A stretch of DNA of 64,000 nucleotides from Clostridiaceae bacterium. Its GTDB lineage: Bacteria; Bacillota; Clostridia; DSM-8532. The position numbers and the translations under genes were made by a program. Where the stretch lies: NCBI GenBank assembly GCA_012728015.1, contig JAAYFY010000037.1, positions 175,322 through 239,321 on the forward strand, in the 5' to 3' direction. Within the stretch, counting starts at the first letter, position 1. Each line of letters starts with the position of its first letter. The notes beneath the pieces were generated by a model, which made no database searches, was not told where the DNA came from, and saw nothing but the letters and a program-made list of their open reading frames with translations. Positions 1 to 8,116 of this stretch are shown here, piece by piece.

Positions 1-508
1 CAGGAGGCATTTCCCAGCTATCAACTGGCTTATCAGCTACTCCCTCTATGAAGAAAAGTTGAGGGATTGGTACACAGAAAATGTATCCAGGGATTGGGTG
101 AAGCTTACCGGCGATATGATGCGCATCCTGCAGGAGGAAGCGGAGCTCCAGGAAATTGTCCAGCTTGTGGGCGTGGATGCCCTTTCGCCCATGGACAGGG
201 TAACCCTTGAGGCTGCCAGGTCCATAAGGGAGGACTATCTGCAACAGGATGCCTTCAACGAGATCGATACATATTCAAATTTGAACAAGCAGTACCGCAT
301 GCTAAGACTGATCATGAGCTTCTATTACAAGGCTCAGGACGCGGTCAGGGCTGGCGCGGAAATTGATGATATATTCAGCATTCCCGTCAGGGAGAGGATA
401 GGCAGGGCCAAATTCGTTCCTGAAGACAAGGTCAGCCAGGTTTACGACGAGATGGAGAAGGACCTGGATGCCCAGATGGATGCGCTTACGGCAAAGGAGG
501 ATAGCTGA
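1..508 (+). CDS. atpA: V-type ATP synthase subunit A, C-terminal part (5' end outside window)
   Basis: Catalytic subunit of the V1 head of a V/A-type ATP synthase or sodium/proton pump. The reading frame is open from the first bases and 168 residues are visible. The segment [16 protein letters not shown] near the start is the typical C-terminal motif of subunit A, followed by the helical C-terminal domain. The nucleotide-binding core lies upstream of the window. Subunit B begins 2 bases after the stop and subunit D follows, so this is the usual A-B-D order. A TTG at 59 is inside the frame and is not the real start. Confidence 0.95.
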   Translation, partial: RRHFPAINWLISYSLYEEKLRDWYTENVSRDWVKLTGDMMRILQEEAELQEIVQLVGVDALSPMDRVTLEAARSIREDYLQQDAFNEIDTYSNLNKQYRMLRLIMSFYYKAQDAVRAGAEIDDIFSIPVRERIGRAKFVPEDKVSQVYDEMEKDLDAQMDALTAKEDS

Positions 509-509
509 T

Positions 510-1907
510 ATGCTTAGAGAATATCGTTCCATTGCGGAGGTTGCCGGCCCCCTGATGCTGGTAAGAAATGTTGAGGGCGTCACCTACAACGAACTGGGGG
601 AAATAGAACTGGCAAACGGGGAGATCAGGCGCTGCAGGGTGCTGGAAGTGGACGGCAGCAATGCGCTGGTCCAACTTTTTGAGAGCGCTGCCGGCATCAA
701 TGTGGCCACCAGCAAGGTGCGCTTTTTGGGCAGGAACCTTGAGCTTCCGGTATCCCCTGATATCCTGGGACGCGTTTTTGACGGGCTGGGCAATCCCATT
801 GACGGCGGTCCTCCGATTATTCCCGAAAAGAGGCTTGACATCAATGGCCTGCCCATGAACCCGGCAGCCCGTGACTATCCCAATGAGTTCATCCAGACAG
901 GCGTTTCGGCCATAGACGGCCTGAACACCCTGGTAAGGGGCCAGAAGCTGCCCATATTCTCGGGATCGGGGCTTCCCCATGCCCAGCTGGCAGCCCAGAT
1001 CGCTCGCCAGGCCAGGGTTTTGGGTGCCGATGAAAAATTTGCCGTTGTCTTTGCTGCAGTGGGCATAACCTTTGAGGAGGCCGACTTTTTCATCACTGAC
1101 TTCAGAAAGACCGGTGCCATCGACCGCGCGGTCCTGTTCATGAACCTGGCCAACGACCCGGCCGTGGAACGCATCGCAACGCCGAGAATGGCCCTTACGG
1201 CCGCCGAGTATCTGGCCTTTGACCTTGATATGCATGTGCTGGTGATCATCACCGACATCACCAACTACGCCGAGGCCCTGCGTGAGGTGTCGGCTGCCCG
1301 AAAGGAAGTGCCTGGACGCCGGGGGTATCCGGGCTATCTTTACACCGACCTGGCAACCCTTTACGAGAGGGCAGGCCGGAAGCGGGGCAAGACGGGCTCC
1401 ATCACCCTTATTCCCATCCTGACCATGCCTGAGGACGACAAGACCCATCCTATTCCCGACCTTACCGGGTACATAACCGAGGGTCAGATCATCCTCAGCC
1501 GTGAACTGCATAAAAAGGGTACTACCCCGCCCATCGACGTCCTTCCGTCCCTGTCCCGCCTGAAGGATAAGGGCATCGGAGCCGGAAGAACCCGGGAGGA
1601 TCATGCCAACACCATGAACCAGCTGTTTGCCGCGTATGCCCGCGGTAAGGAGTGTAAAGAACTGGCCTCCATCCTGGGTGAAGCCGCCCTGACCGACGTT
1701 GATAAACTATACGCGAAGTTTGCTGATGAATTTGAGAAGCGGTACGTTTCACAAGGATATAACACCGACAGGTCCATCATCGAAACCCTGGACCTTGGAT
1801 GGGAACTTCTCGACATCCTTCCTGTTTCAGAGCTGAAGCGCATAAAGACCGAATATATCAAGAAGTATCATCCCAGGAAGGATGAGTTGCAGGATATGGA
1901 GTGGTAG
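510..1907 (+). CDS. atpB: V-type ATP synthase subunit B
   Basis: Regulatory, non-catalytic nucleotide-binding subunit of the V1 head; 465 residues, the normal family length. The start ATG at 510 is set by GGAGG at 496-500. In place of a true P-loop it has SGSGLPHA at residues 151-158, which separates B from catalytic [12 protein letters not shown] in the C-terminal half is also typical. It begins 2 bases after subunit A and ends 4 bases before subunit D, so the three are translated as one operon. Confidence 0.97.
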   Translation: MLREYRSIAEVAGPLMLVRNVEGVTYNELGEIELANGEIRRCRVLEVDGSNALVQLFESAAGINVATSKVRFLGRNLELPVSPDILGRVFDGLGNPIDGGPPIIPEKRLDINGLPMNPAARDYPNEFIQTGVSAIDGLNTLVRGQKLPIFSGSGLPHAQLAAQIARQARVLGADEKFAVVFAAVGITFEEADFFITDFRKTGAIDRAVLFMNLANDPAVERIATPRMALTAAEYLAFDLDMHVLVIITDITNYAEALREVSAARKEVPGRRGYPGYLYTDLATLYERAGRKRGKTGSITLIPILTMPEDDKTHPIPDLTGYITEGQIILSRELHKKGTTPPIDVLPSLSRLKDKGIGAGRTREDHANTMNQLFAAYARGKECKELASILGEAALTDVDKLYAKFADEFEKRYVSQGYNTDRSIIETLDLGWELLDILPVSELKRIKTEYIKKYHPRKDELQDMEW

Positions 1908-1911
1908 GCAA

Positions 1912-2577
1912 ATGGCCAGACTTAATGTGAATCCCACCCGTATGGTGCTTACGGGTCTGAAAAGAAGGCTAAGAACCGCCAGGCGCGGACATAAGCTCTT
2001 AAAGGACAAGCGGGACGAGCTTATGAAGAAGTTCCTGGAGATTGTCCGGGAGAACCGGAAGGAACGGGAGATAGTTGAAAAGCTATTGATGGATGTACAT
2101 TCCCGGTTCATAATGGCCCGCGCGCTGATGAGCAGCGAGATGCTGGAAGAAGCCCTCATGTTCCCCAAGCGGAAGGTATCGCTGGGAACCTCGACACGGA
2201 ACATCATGAGCGTGCATGTTCCGGTGCTTGAGTTCACCACTGAGGAAGCCGGGGAGGGGGACATCTTTCCCTATGGATTCGCCAATACGTCGGGCGAACT
2301 GGACGGGGCCATCCAGGCCCTGTCGGAAGTGCTGCCCCACATGCTCAGGCTGGCGGAACTTGAGAAGTCCGCCCAGCTTCTGTCCGATGAAATAGAGAAG
2401 ACCAGGCGCCGTGTCAATGCCCTGGAATATGTGCTGATACCCAACCTCGAAGAAACCATCAGGTATATTGTCATGAAGCTTGACGAGAATGAGCGGGGCA
2501 ACCTGACGCGGCTGATGAAGGTCAAGGATATGATGCTGGAACAGGCCCATCATTACAAGGAAAGATATAACAACTGA
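1912..2577 (+). CDS. atpD: V-type ATP synthase subunit D
   Basis: Central-stalk subunit that couples the V1 head to the membrane rotor; 221 residues. The N-terminus MARLNVNPTRMVLTGLKRRL is characteristic of the family, and the protein is mostly long basic and heptad-like helix at both ends, as expected for the rotor coiled coil. The ATG at 1912 is preferred over an upstream in-frame start at 1882 because it starts the conserved motif and sits 4 bases after subunit B. It is the last gene of the operon; a strong hairpin follows 3 bases after the stop. Confidence 0.96.
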   Translation: MARLNVNPTRMVLTGLKRRLRTARRGHKLLKDKRDELMKKFLEIVRENRKEREIVEKLLMDVHSRFIMARALMSSEMLEEALMFPKRKVSLGTSTRNIMSVHVPVLEFTTEEAGEGDIFPYGFANTSGELDGAIQALSEVLPHMLRLAELEKSAQLLSDEIEKTRRRVNALEYVLIPNLEETIRYIVMKLDENERGNLTRLMKVKDMMLEQAHHYKERYNN

Positions 2578-2580
2578 TAA

Positions 2581-2616
2581 AGCCCCGGATGCCATGACGG
2601 CGTTCCGGGGCTTTTG
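2581..2616. terminator. Intrinsic terminator after the V-ATPase operon, probably bidirectional
   Basis: Nine-base stem AGCCCCGGA (2581-2589) pairs with TCCGGGGCT (2604-2612) and runs into TTTT. Read on the minus strand the hairpin ends in TTTAT, so it may also stop the converging regulator gene, which ends at 2634. Confidence 0.85.
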
Positions 2617-2633
2617 GCTAATATATTATTTCT

Positions 2634-3389
2634 TCATAAATCGCTTGGAGCTACCAGGAGTTCCACATTGTTGGCTTTCAGTGAGGCCTCCATTTCAGGA
2701 TCATCCAGGGGCTCATCCACGATAATGGTGTCTAACTGGTCAAAACTTGCAAAGAGCCGGACTGAATCTATTGAGAACTTGTATTTCTCAGTAAGAAGGA
2801 TTACCTTTTCCGATGATTCTATCAACGCCGCCTTCAAATTGGCCTGCTCGGCAGTGACGCAGGCAAGACCATAGTTTGGCCTTATTCCCGTGGTTGAAAG
2901 GAAGAGCATGGGAAAACGGTGCTGACGGACAAAGTGCTCGGTGTCGGATCCCACCAGCGCCTCCTGCCGGCCTTCCAGCATGCCGCATGCAAGATATGTA
3001 ACGACCTTGGAGAATGCCAGCACGTTGGCGACCGAGATGGAATTGGTATAGACACAGATATCATCCCGGCTGGTGATCTCCATTGCAAGTGCTTTTGTGG
3101 AAATACCGGAATCCAGGAAGATGGTCGCGTTTTTGGGGATAAGGGTTGCGGCTGTCTTGGCCACGCGTCTCTTCCCGTCGGAGATTTCCAGGTTCTTTAC
3201 GATCGCCGGCGGAATGTATTTTGCATATCCATGGCTGCGCTCTATGTAGCCGTTTTTCTCAAGGAAAGCCAGATCGCGCCTGATGGTGGCAGGCGACTGA
3301 CCGATCATGCTGATCAGTTTCGATACCGGTACGATGTTTTCGCCCATTAAGTAGTTGATAATAAACTGCCGTCGTTCATATTTGCTCAT
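2634..3389 (-). CDS. DeoR/GlpR-family transcriptional regulator
   Basis: Repressor-type regulator of sugar metabolism, 251 residues from the chosen start. An N-terminal winged helix (about residues 5-55, with SPATIRRDLAFLEKNG as recognition region) is followed by a sugar-phosphate-isomerase-like sensor domain (FLDSGIS near residue 91). The start at 3389 (MSKYERRQ) fits the family. An in-frame ATG at 3452 has a better GGAG but would add 21 residues and place the helix unusually far in. The gene is divergent from the long catabolic operon starting at 4566, so it is the obvious candidate to control it and itself. The effector is unknown; in this family it is usually a sugar phosphate, which is notable because the operon has no kinase. 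Confidence 0.85.
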   Translation of the reverse strand: MSKYERRQFIINYLMGENIVPVSKLISMIGQSPATIRRDLAFLEKNGYIERSHGYAKYIPPAIVKNLEISDGKRRVAKTAATLIPKNATIFLDSGISTKALAMEITSRDDICVYTNSISVANVLAFSKVVTYLACGMLEGRQEALVGSDTEHFVRQHRFPMLFLSTTGIRPNYGLACVTAEQANLKAALIESSEKVILLTEKYKFSIDSVRLFASFDQLDTIIVDEPLDDPEMEASLKANNVELLVAPSDL

Positions 3390-3515
3390 GCTCTTCTTCC
3401 CGCATGATCCACACGGCGGCACAACCATGGGCCATGCCCCCTGCGCAATCATGTTCTCCTTTCCTGTATTATTTATATCAGCCGCAGCTGCGTCTGTGCA
3501 ATCAAATATTCTAAT

Positions 3516-3535
3516 ATCAAGTATCAATACTTGAT
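3516..3535. promoter_or_regulatory. Palindromic operator candidate in the deoR-type regulator promoter
   Basis: Perfect 9-base inverted repeat ATCAAGTAT / ATACTTGAT with a 2-base centre. It lies just downstream of the regulator's predicted -10 box, where a repressor would block its own transcription. I found no identical copy before the operon at 4566. Confidence 0.55.
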
Positions 3536-3539
3536 TATA

Positions 3540-3567
3540 ATATTAGATTAATAAATAAAAAAGTCAA
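3540..3567 (-). promoter_or_regulatory. Sigma-A promoter for the DeoR-family regulator
   Basis: On the minus strand TTGACT (3567-3562) is followed by a 16-base spacer and TAATAT (3545-3540). The palindrome at 3516-3535 overlaps the expected start of transcription. Distance to the gene is about 150 bases. Confidence 0.55.
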
Positions 3568-3599
3568 TGCGTAATGATTTTCAAGTGGAATTTATCACT

Positions 3600-4290
3600 T
3601 CTTTCGTAAAGGCATTTCCCCATCCCGCCGGTCCTGATAACCCGGCATTTCTGAAATGAATTGCTTAAGCATGTTTGAAGTGCCATAACCTTCAAAGGGC
3701 CCGCATCATCTCCGGTGAGGTTTTACCGATCTGCCATATTCCGTGCAGGAAGTAAAGCCTACTAATGCCATTATATCATAATTTGATCATTTTACAATCA
3801 TTTGAATCATATTATGCTCAGGTTATGAGGCGCATACCGGGATTCCCCGCAGCCAATTGCGGAGCGGGGACATGCGGGAAGATCCGGAACCTGGATGGAT
3901 GCAGCCGGTTAGTCCGCAACCGGGATGGTTTATGTCGAACCCGGGTATTATATGCACAGCACAGGATGCATGGCCAGCTCCGGCATGTGGACCGGAGACC
4001 GGCTTCAGTAGCGGCATTGAGCTGCAATGCGAAGGGATGGTTTTATGGCTGGCGCCGGGCTGCTTTAAGCCGAGTCGGCCTGTTGGGTGATGCCCAGGTT
4101 GCAGTGCCGGTGTCCTGGATAAAGCAGGGATTCCAGCCTCTGGATTTCCTGTGGGTTAGTGTTTTATAACTCCGATTTTCTGGGAGACAACAACATAAAA
4201 TCTGTATAAAATGCATGTTACTGATTGTTTATTATAATATATAATCATAATATGCTCGATATACACATACTAATGCGCAAAATATGATAA
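3600..4290. other. Long intergenic region without a supported gene
   Basis: About 0.7 kb between the regulator promoter and the operon promoter. 3830-4165 is GC-rich and holds short open frames on both strands, none with a ribosome site or a recognisable product. A hairpin CCCCGC (3845-3850) / GCGGGG (3864-3869) is present. The flanks are AT-rich. It could be a decayed insertion; I see nothing that identifies it. Confidence 0.4.
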
Positions 4291-4295
4291 TTTAG

Positions 4296-4324
4296 TTGAC
4301 TAATTTGAATCATCGGAGTATAAT
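4296..4324 (+). promoter_or_regulatory. Sigma-A promoter of the catabolic operon
   Basis: TTGACT (4296-4301), 17-base spacer, TATAAT (4319-4324): close to consensus. It leaves a leader of about 230 bases before the first gene at 4566. Confidence 0.8.
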
Positions 4325-4373
4325 GGATTCAACGAACCGTTGAGTTTCAGCAAACCGAAAGGGAAAAATACCC

Positions 4374-4499
4374 ATGGTAAAAATGTTTGTAAAACTCTTG
4401 AAATTCCCTATATTCCACAGTCTTATCGAGTTTGGCTCAAAAATGGATGCTCCGCATCAAGTGATTTTGACAGCAATGGGCGCGGGTTGCAAGATGTGA
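4374..4499 (+). CDS. Possible leader peptide in the operon's 5' UTR
   Basis: A 41-codon frame beginning MVKMFVKLLKFP and ending AMGAGCKM, lying wholly between the operon promoter and the first enzyme gene. The only ribosome-site candidate is a weak AAAGGG about 10 bases upstream. I do not recognise the product. Its place in a long leader makes a regulatory small ORF possible; chance is equally possible. Confidence 0.3.
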   Translation: MVKMFVKLLKFPIFHSLIEFGSKMDAPHQVILTAMGAGCKM

Positions 4500-4565
4500 G
4501 CGATCATGCACAAATATGATTAATATATTATCATTAATTGATTATTTAATCGGGAGGTATAATCT

Positions 4566-5639
4566 ATGCGCATGATGAAAGCACTGGTACATGAAAAGGC
4601 AGGGCGCCCGAATGCAAGCATAAAGATGGTTCCTTATCCAACCTGCGGAGACGATGAGGTAATTATAAAGGTTATGGCTTGCGGCATATGCAAATGGGCA
4701 GAAATCAGCCATGATACCGTCGGAGGAGGGGGGACTCTGGCCAGGTATCCTGTGATCACCGGGCATGAGTTTTCGGGCATCATCGAAGAGGTAGGCAGGA
4801 ATGTTAAGGATCTCAAGCCCGGTGATCGGGTCACAGCCGACAACGCGATCCCATGCGGATACTGCTGGTACTGTAAAAACGGGAAACCTCTCTGCTGCGA
4901 AAACTTCGGGTCCCACGGTCATAACAAGAACGGCGGTTTTGCACAATACATGAGCATTATTGCAAAAAACGTAGTAAAGATACCCGATAACCTGTCCTTT
5001 GATGAAGCGACCCTTGCCGAACCGGTGGCGTGCGCCGTGGAAGCGCTTGACCGTGCGGATGTCAAGCCTGGCGAAGAAGTGATAGTCAGCGGCATGGGCC
5101 CGCATGGAATAATACTTGCGCAACTTTTCCACCACTCAAACGCACAGCGCAGCGTTGCTATCGGACTTGTTGAATCACGTCTCAGAAAACTTGAAAGCTA
5201 CGGCATCACCACAATTCTCGCAGAACGCAACGATTGCTCAGTCCACGAAGCACAGCTGGAAAAGATGTTCCCCAACGGAGTGGATATCATCGTAGATACC
5301 TCGGGCTCATGGCCGATGGTACAAAGCCTTATGAAATTCCTTCGCAAGGGTGGCCGTTTCATTCAGTATGGAAGCTATCATTCACAGATACATATCGAAA
5401 ATCCGGCAAAATTCCTGAACGATCTCCACTACAACAACCAGCAATATGTCGGTGTAAGTTGCCAGGTGAACAATTTCCCGCGTGCCGTCGAGTATATGAG
5501 GACCGGGAAATGCAAGGTTGACATGCTGGTCACACACACCTTTGACCTTGACGATTACTTCCTGGCTCTTGACACCAACAAAACCGACAAATCCACGTTG
5601 AAGGTCGTTATCCATCCTAATGGCAAACCTGAGGGCTGA
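4566..5639 (+). CDS. Zinc-dependent alcohol/polyol dehydrogenase (MDR family), copy 1
   Basis: Medium-chain NAD(P)-dependent dehydrogenase, 357 residues, likely oxidising a secondary alcohol of a sugar or polyol. Catalytic-zinc ligands are visible as C39 (CGICK), H67-E68 (GHEFSG) and E152. The structural-zinc cysteines are C97, C100, C103 and C111. The nucleotide fold has GMGPHG at 176-181. The start ATG follows GGAGG at 4553-4557. First enzyme gene of the operon. It is a close paralogue of the gene at 15376, sharing CGICK followed by ESSHD/EISHD, so the operon keeps two related versions. The substrate is not identifiable. Confidence 0.88.
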   Translation: MRMMKALVHEKAGRPNASIKMVPYPTCGDDEVIIKVMACGICKWAEISHDTVGGGGTLARYPVITGHEFSGIIEEVGRNVKDLKPGDRVTADNAIPCGYCWYCKNGKPLCCENFGSHGHNKNGGFAQYMSIIAKNVVKIPDNLSFDEATLAEPVACAVEALDRADVKPGEEVIVSGMGPHGIILAQLFHHSNAQRSVAIGLVESRLRKLESYGITTILAERNDCSVHEAQLEKMFPNGVDIIVDTSGSWPMVQSLMKFLRKGGRFIQYGSYHSQIHIENPAKFLNDLHYNNQQYVGVSCQVNNFPRAVEYMRTGKCKVDMLVTHTFDLDDYFLALDTNKTDKSTLKVVIHPNGKPEG

Positions 5640-5640
5640 T

Positions 5641-5658
5641 TGCCGGGTATGGCCGGCA
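5641..5658 (+). promoter_or_regulatory. Small intercistronic hairpin
   Basis: TGCCGG (5641-5646) pairs with CCGGCA (5653-5658) right after the first dehydrogenase gene. There is no U-tract, so it is more likely a processing or stability element than a terminator. Confidence 0.35.
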
Positions 5659-5710
5659 GGGCCTGTTAATGTGTCATCAATTGCCATTATGAGGCGTAAG
5701 GAGGTTCATT

Positions 5711-6187
5711 ATGAAAATAGCATTTGGTGTTGATCCGGGCGGATTCAGCCTGAGAGAAGGTGTATTGGCCTACCTGAAGGAAAAGGGCCATGAGGTGTTG
5801 GATCTGGGTACCCAGAACATGGATAATCCCATACCATACATGATCGTTGGCAGAAATGTCGCTGAAGCGGTTACCAGCGGCAAAGCCGATTTCGGTGTTG
5901 TCATGTGTGGTACCGGCATGGGCATAAGCATCGCCACCAACAAGGTCAAGGGGGCTCGCTGCGCCATGGTTGAGAGCTATTATGCCGCGCGCGAGAGCCG
6001 CATCATTAATGACGCAAACATTATTGCACTGGGCGGAACCACAACCAGCCTGCGCATGGCATGCGAGATGATTGACGTATTCCTGGAAACCAAGTGGGGG
6101 CAAGGGCTGCCGGATTTCCGAGTACAGAGGATCAAGGACGGGGCAAAGAAACTTGCGGAATATGAGGATGAACAATTCGGCAAATAA
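5711..6187 (+). CDS. RpiB/LacA/LacB-family isomerase with altered active site
   Basis: Aldose-ketose isomerase fold of 158 residues, the usual RpiB length. The catalytic cysteine is present at C66 in CGTGMG. Compared by eye with E. coli RpiB, several substrate residues are replaced: DH at 9-10 becomes DP, ring-opening H99 becomes I99, and R133-H134 becomes L133-P134; R137 remains. Family knowledge ties these to ring opening and phosphate binding, so I infer a substrate that is open-chain and not phosphorylated. It sits between a polyol dehydrogenase and a transketolase. A strong TAAGGAGG precedes the start. A 38-base palindrome follows the gene. Confidence 0.85.
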   Translation: MKIAFGVDPGGFSLREGVLAYLKEKGHEVLDLGTQNMDNPIPYMIVGRNVAEAVTSGKADFGVVMCGTGMGISIATNKVKGARCAMVESYYAARESRIINDANIIALGGTTTSLRMACEMIDVFLETKWGQGLPDFRVQRIKDGAKKLAEYEDEQFGK

Positions 6188-6210
6188 TCTTATTGGTTGG
6201 CTGCCGGGGG

Positions 6211-6248
6211 TGCCAGTTCCCGCGGAACCGGTTCCGCGGGAACTGGCA
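6211..6248. repeat. Perfect 38-base palindrome between isomerase and transketolase genes
   Basis: The 19 bases at 6211-6229 (TGCCAGTTCC...GGAACC) are the exact reverse complement of 6230-6248, with no unpaired centre. No T-run follows and the ribosome site of the next gene starts 13 bases later. Possible roles are an mRNA-processing hairpin, a dimeric regulator site, or a mobile palindromic unit. Confidence 0.9.
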
Positions 6249-6277
6249 GGCAGATCAATTAAGGGAGGGGTTTTGCA

Positions 6278-7120
6278 ATGAAAACAGATGACATAAGAGA
6301 ACTGGAGAGGATAGCTGCCAGGTGCCGCCAGAACGTCCTGAGGATGGTCAGGGCAAATGGCAGCGGTCACCTTGGTCCTGCCTATTCATGCATCGACATC
6401 GTGACGGCATTGTATTTTCATGCCATGAATATTGATCCCCAAAATCCGAAAAAGGAAGACCGGGACATTTTCATTCTGTCGGCAGGGCACAAGGGTATGG
6501 CCCAGTATGCTGTATTGGCCGAGGCAGGATTTTTTGACAAGAGTCTGCTTGATACTTTCGGCCATTTCAAAAGCCCGCTTCCCGGCCATCCGGACATGCA
6601 CAAACTTCCGGGGATTGAAGCCAGCACAGGATCATTGGGCCATGGCATGAATATAGCCTGCGGCGTTGCCCTGGGCAAACGGCAGGACGGCCTTGGTTCA
6701 AGAGTATTCGTCATCGTGGGTGACGGGGAACTGGCGGAAGGCTCCAACTGGGAAGCCGCCGCTATTGCGGCCCATTACAGGCTGGACAACCTGGTGCTGT
6801 TTCTTGACCACAACGGCCTGCAAATCAGTGGGAAAACCAAAGATGTCATGAGCTTTGAACCTATAGCTAAGCACTTTGAAGGATTCGGTTGGGCAGCGAG
6901 GGAGATTGATGGCAATAACATGGCCGAAATCGTCGCAGCCATCGATTCTGTTCCCTTTGAAAAAGGCAAGCCCAGCCTGATTGTTGCAAACACCATAAAA
7001 GGAAAAGGCTTCTCCAGGGCAGAAAACCAGGTGGGCTATCATTACTGGAATCCTTCGGCGGAAGAGATGGCCCTTGCTGAAAAGGAACTTGAAGACTTGT
7101 TAATGGGGATGAGGACATGA
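6278..7120 (+). CDS. Transketolase, N-terminal (alpha) subunit, first pair
   Basis: Thiamine-diphosphate-binding half of a split transketolase, 280 residues. GSGHLG near residue 28 and the cofactor/metal motif GDGELAEG with a later DHNGLQ mark the PP domain. GGGAGGGG at 6263-6270 sets the start. The stop overlaps the next start as ATGA, so alpha and beta are translationally coupled and presumably form a heteromer. In DXS and transketolases the two halves are usually one chain; split forms are common in Clostridia and archaea. The second pair lies at 9188-11017. Confidence 0.93.
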   Translation: MKTDDIRELERIAARCRQNVLRMVRANGSGHLGPAYSCIDIVTALYFHAMNIDPQNPKKEDRDIFILSAGHKGMAQYAVLAEAGFFDKSLLDTFGHFKSPLPGHPDMHKLPGIEASTGSLGHGMNIACGVALGKRQDGLGSRVFVIVGDGELAEGSNWEAAAIAAHYRLDNLVLFLDHNGLQISGKTKDVMSFEPIAKHFEGFGWAAREIDGNNMAEIVAAIDSVPFEKGKPSLIVANTIKGKGFSRAENQVGYHYWNPSAEEMALAEKELEDLLMGMRT

Positions 7121-8055
7121 ATTACGAGATGTTTGACGCTAAAAAAATAATTGGAGAAGTCACTGCCGCTGAAGCCGATCTGAATCCAGGCATAGTGGTG
7201 GTTTCCACCGACAGCGCACCCAGGACGGGCATGGGCGAGTTCATCGCCAAGTATCCGGATCGCTACTATGAAGTTGGCATTATGGAACAGGCGGGCGCAG
7301 GCGTTTCGGCAGGACTGGCCACAACGAGCAAAACACCTGTGTTTTGCGCTCCGGCGCCATTCACGACCGCGCGTCCCTTTGAAATGTTCAAGATAGATAT
7401 TGGCTACATGCGCCAGAATGTAAAGGTAATCGGAAGAAACTGCGGTTTTAACTATTCGGATCTTGGTCCAACCCACTTCGGCCTTGAGGATATGGCCCTC
7501 GTCCGTCTTATCCCTGGTGTTGTTATACTCGCGCCGATGGACGCGTCCCAGCTCAGGGGCGCCATGCGCGCCATGCTGCGCTGTGAGGGACCGGTTTATC
7601 TGCGAATAGGAACAGCGCCCATACCAAAGATTTTCGATGACGGGGATTTTGAGATCGGAAAGGGCTTTGTGGTCCGTGAGGGCAGCGATGTGGCTATAAT
7701 CACAACTGGCGAGATTTCACGCAATGTCTTCGAAGCTGCGGAGAAACTGGCCGCGGAAGGGATTAACGTCATGGTTGTCGCGATGCCTACGGTTTCCCCG
7801 ATTGATGAGGAGCTTGTAATTAGGGCGGCCAGGCAGACAGGACGGATAATAACGGTTGAAGAGCATTTTGTCGTCGGCGGGCTTGGCTCTGCCGTATGTG
7901 AAGTGTGCGCGGAGTCATCGCCGGTACCCGTAAAGCGTTTGGGCGTGCCCATGGAGTTCCTGAGCGCGGGCCAGTACACGGACCTGGTTAAGCACTGCAA
8001 GCTGGATGCTGACGGGATAGCCGAAACGGTTAAGGCTTTTATAAATAACCCGTGA
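7117..8055 (+). CDS. Transketolase, C-terminal (beta) subunit, first pair
   Basis: Pyrimidine-binding plus C-terminal domain of a split transketolase, 312 residues. The catalytic glutamate is in GIMEQAG and GPTHFGLED corresponds to the GEDGPTHQ motif. Aligned by eye with E. coli TktA, phosphate-binding H461 appears as N and substrate-sensing D469 as L, and the arginine at 358 as K, whereas R520 is kept (YLRIG). These changes suggest a donor or acceptor other than the classical sugar phosphates. Start overlaps the alpha gene by 4 bases. Confidence 0.92.
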   Translation: MNYEMFDAKKIIGEVTAAEADLNPGIVVVSTDSAPRTGMGEFIAKYPDRYYEVGIMEQAGAGVSAGLATTSKTPVFCAPAPFTTARPFEMFKIDIGYMRQNVKVIGRNCGFNYSDLGPTHFGLEDMALVRLIPGVVILAPMDASQLRGAMRAMLRCEGPVYLRIGTAPIPKIFDDGDFEIGKGFVVREGSDVAIITTGEISRNVFEAAEKLAAEGINVMVVAMPTVSPIDEELVIRAARQTGRIITVEEHFVVGGLGSAVCEVCAESSPVPVKRLGVPMEFLSAGQYTDLVKHCKLDADGIAETVKAFINNP

Positions 8056-8116
8056 CGGTGGAATGGCATGGCGCCATTCTCCTGCCAGGGGTAATTCAGC
8101 GGGGAGTGAAAAGATC

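Noticed and set aside
486..1604. Long antisense open frame opposite V-ATPase subunit B
   Set aside because: It mirrors a highly conserved gene, has no ribosome site and encodes no recognisable protein; a by-product of GC-rich codons.
3765..4169. 134-codon open frame upstream of the catabolic operon
   Set aside because: No ribosome site, unusual composition and no motif; it crosses the GC-rich island only.
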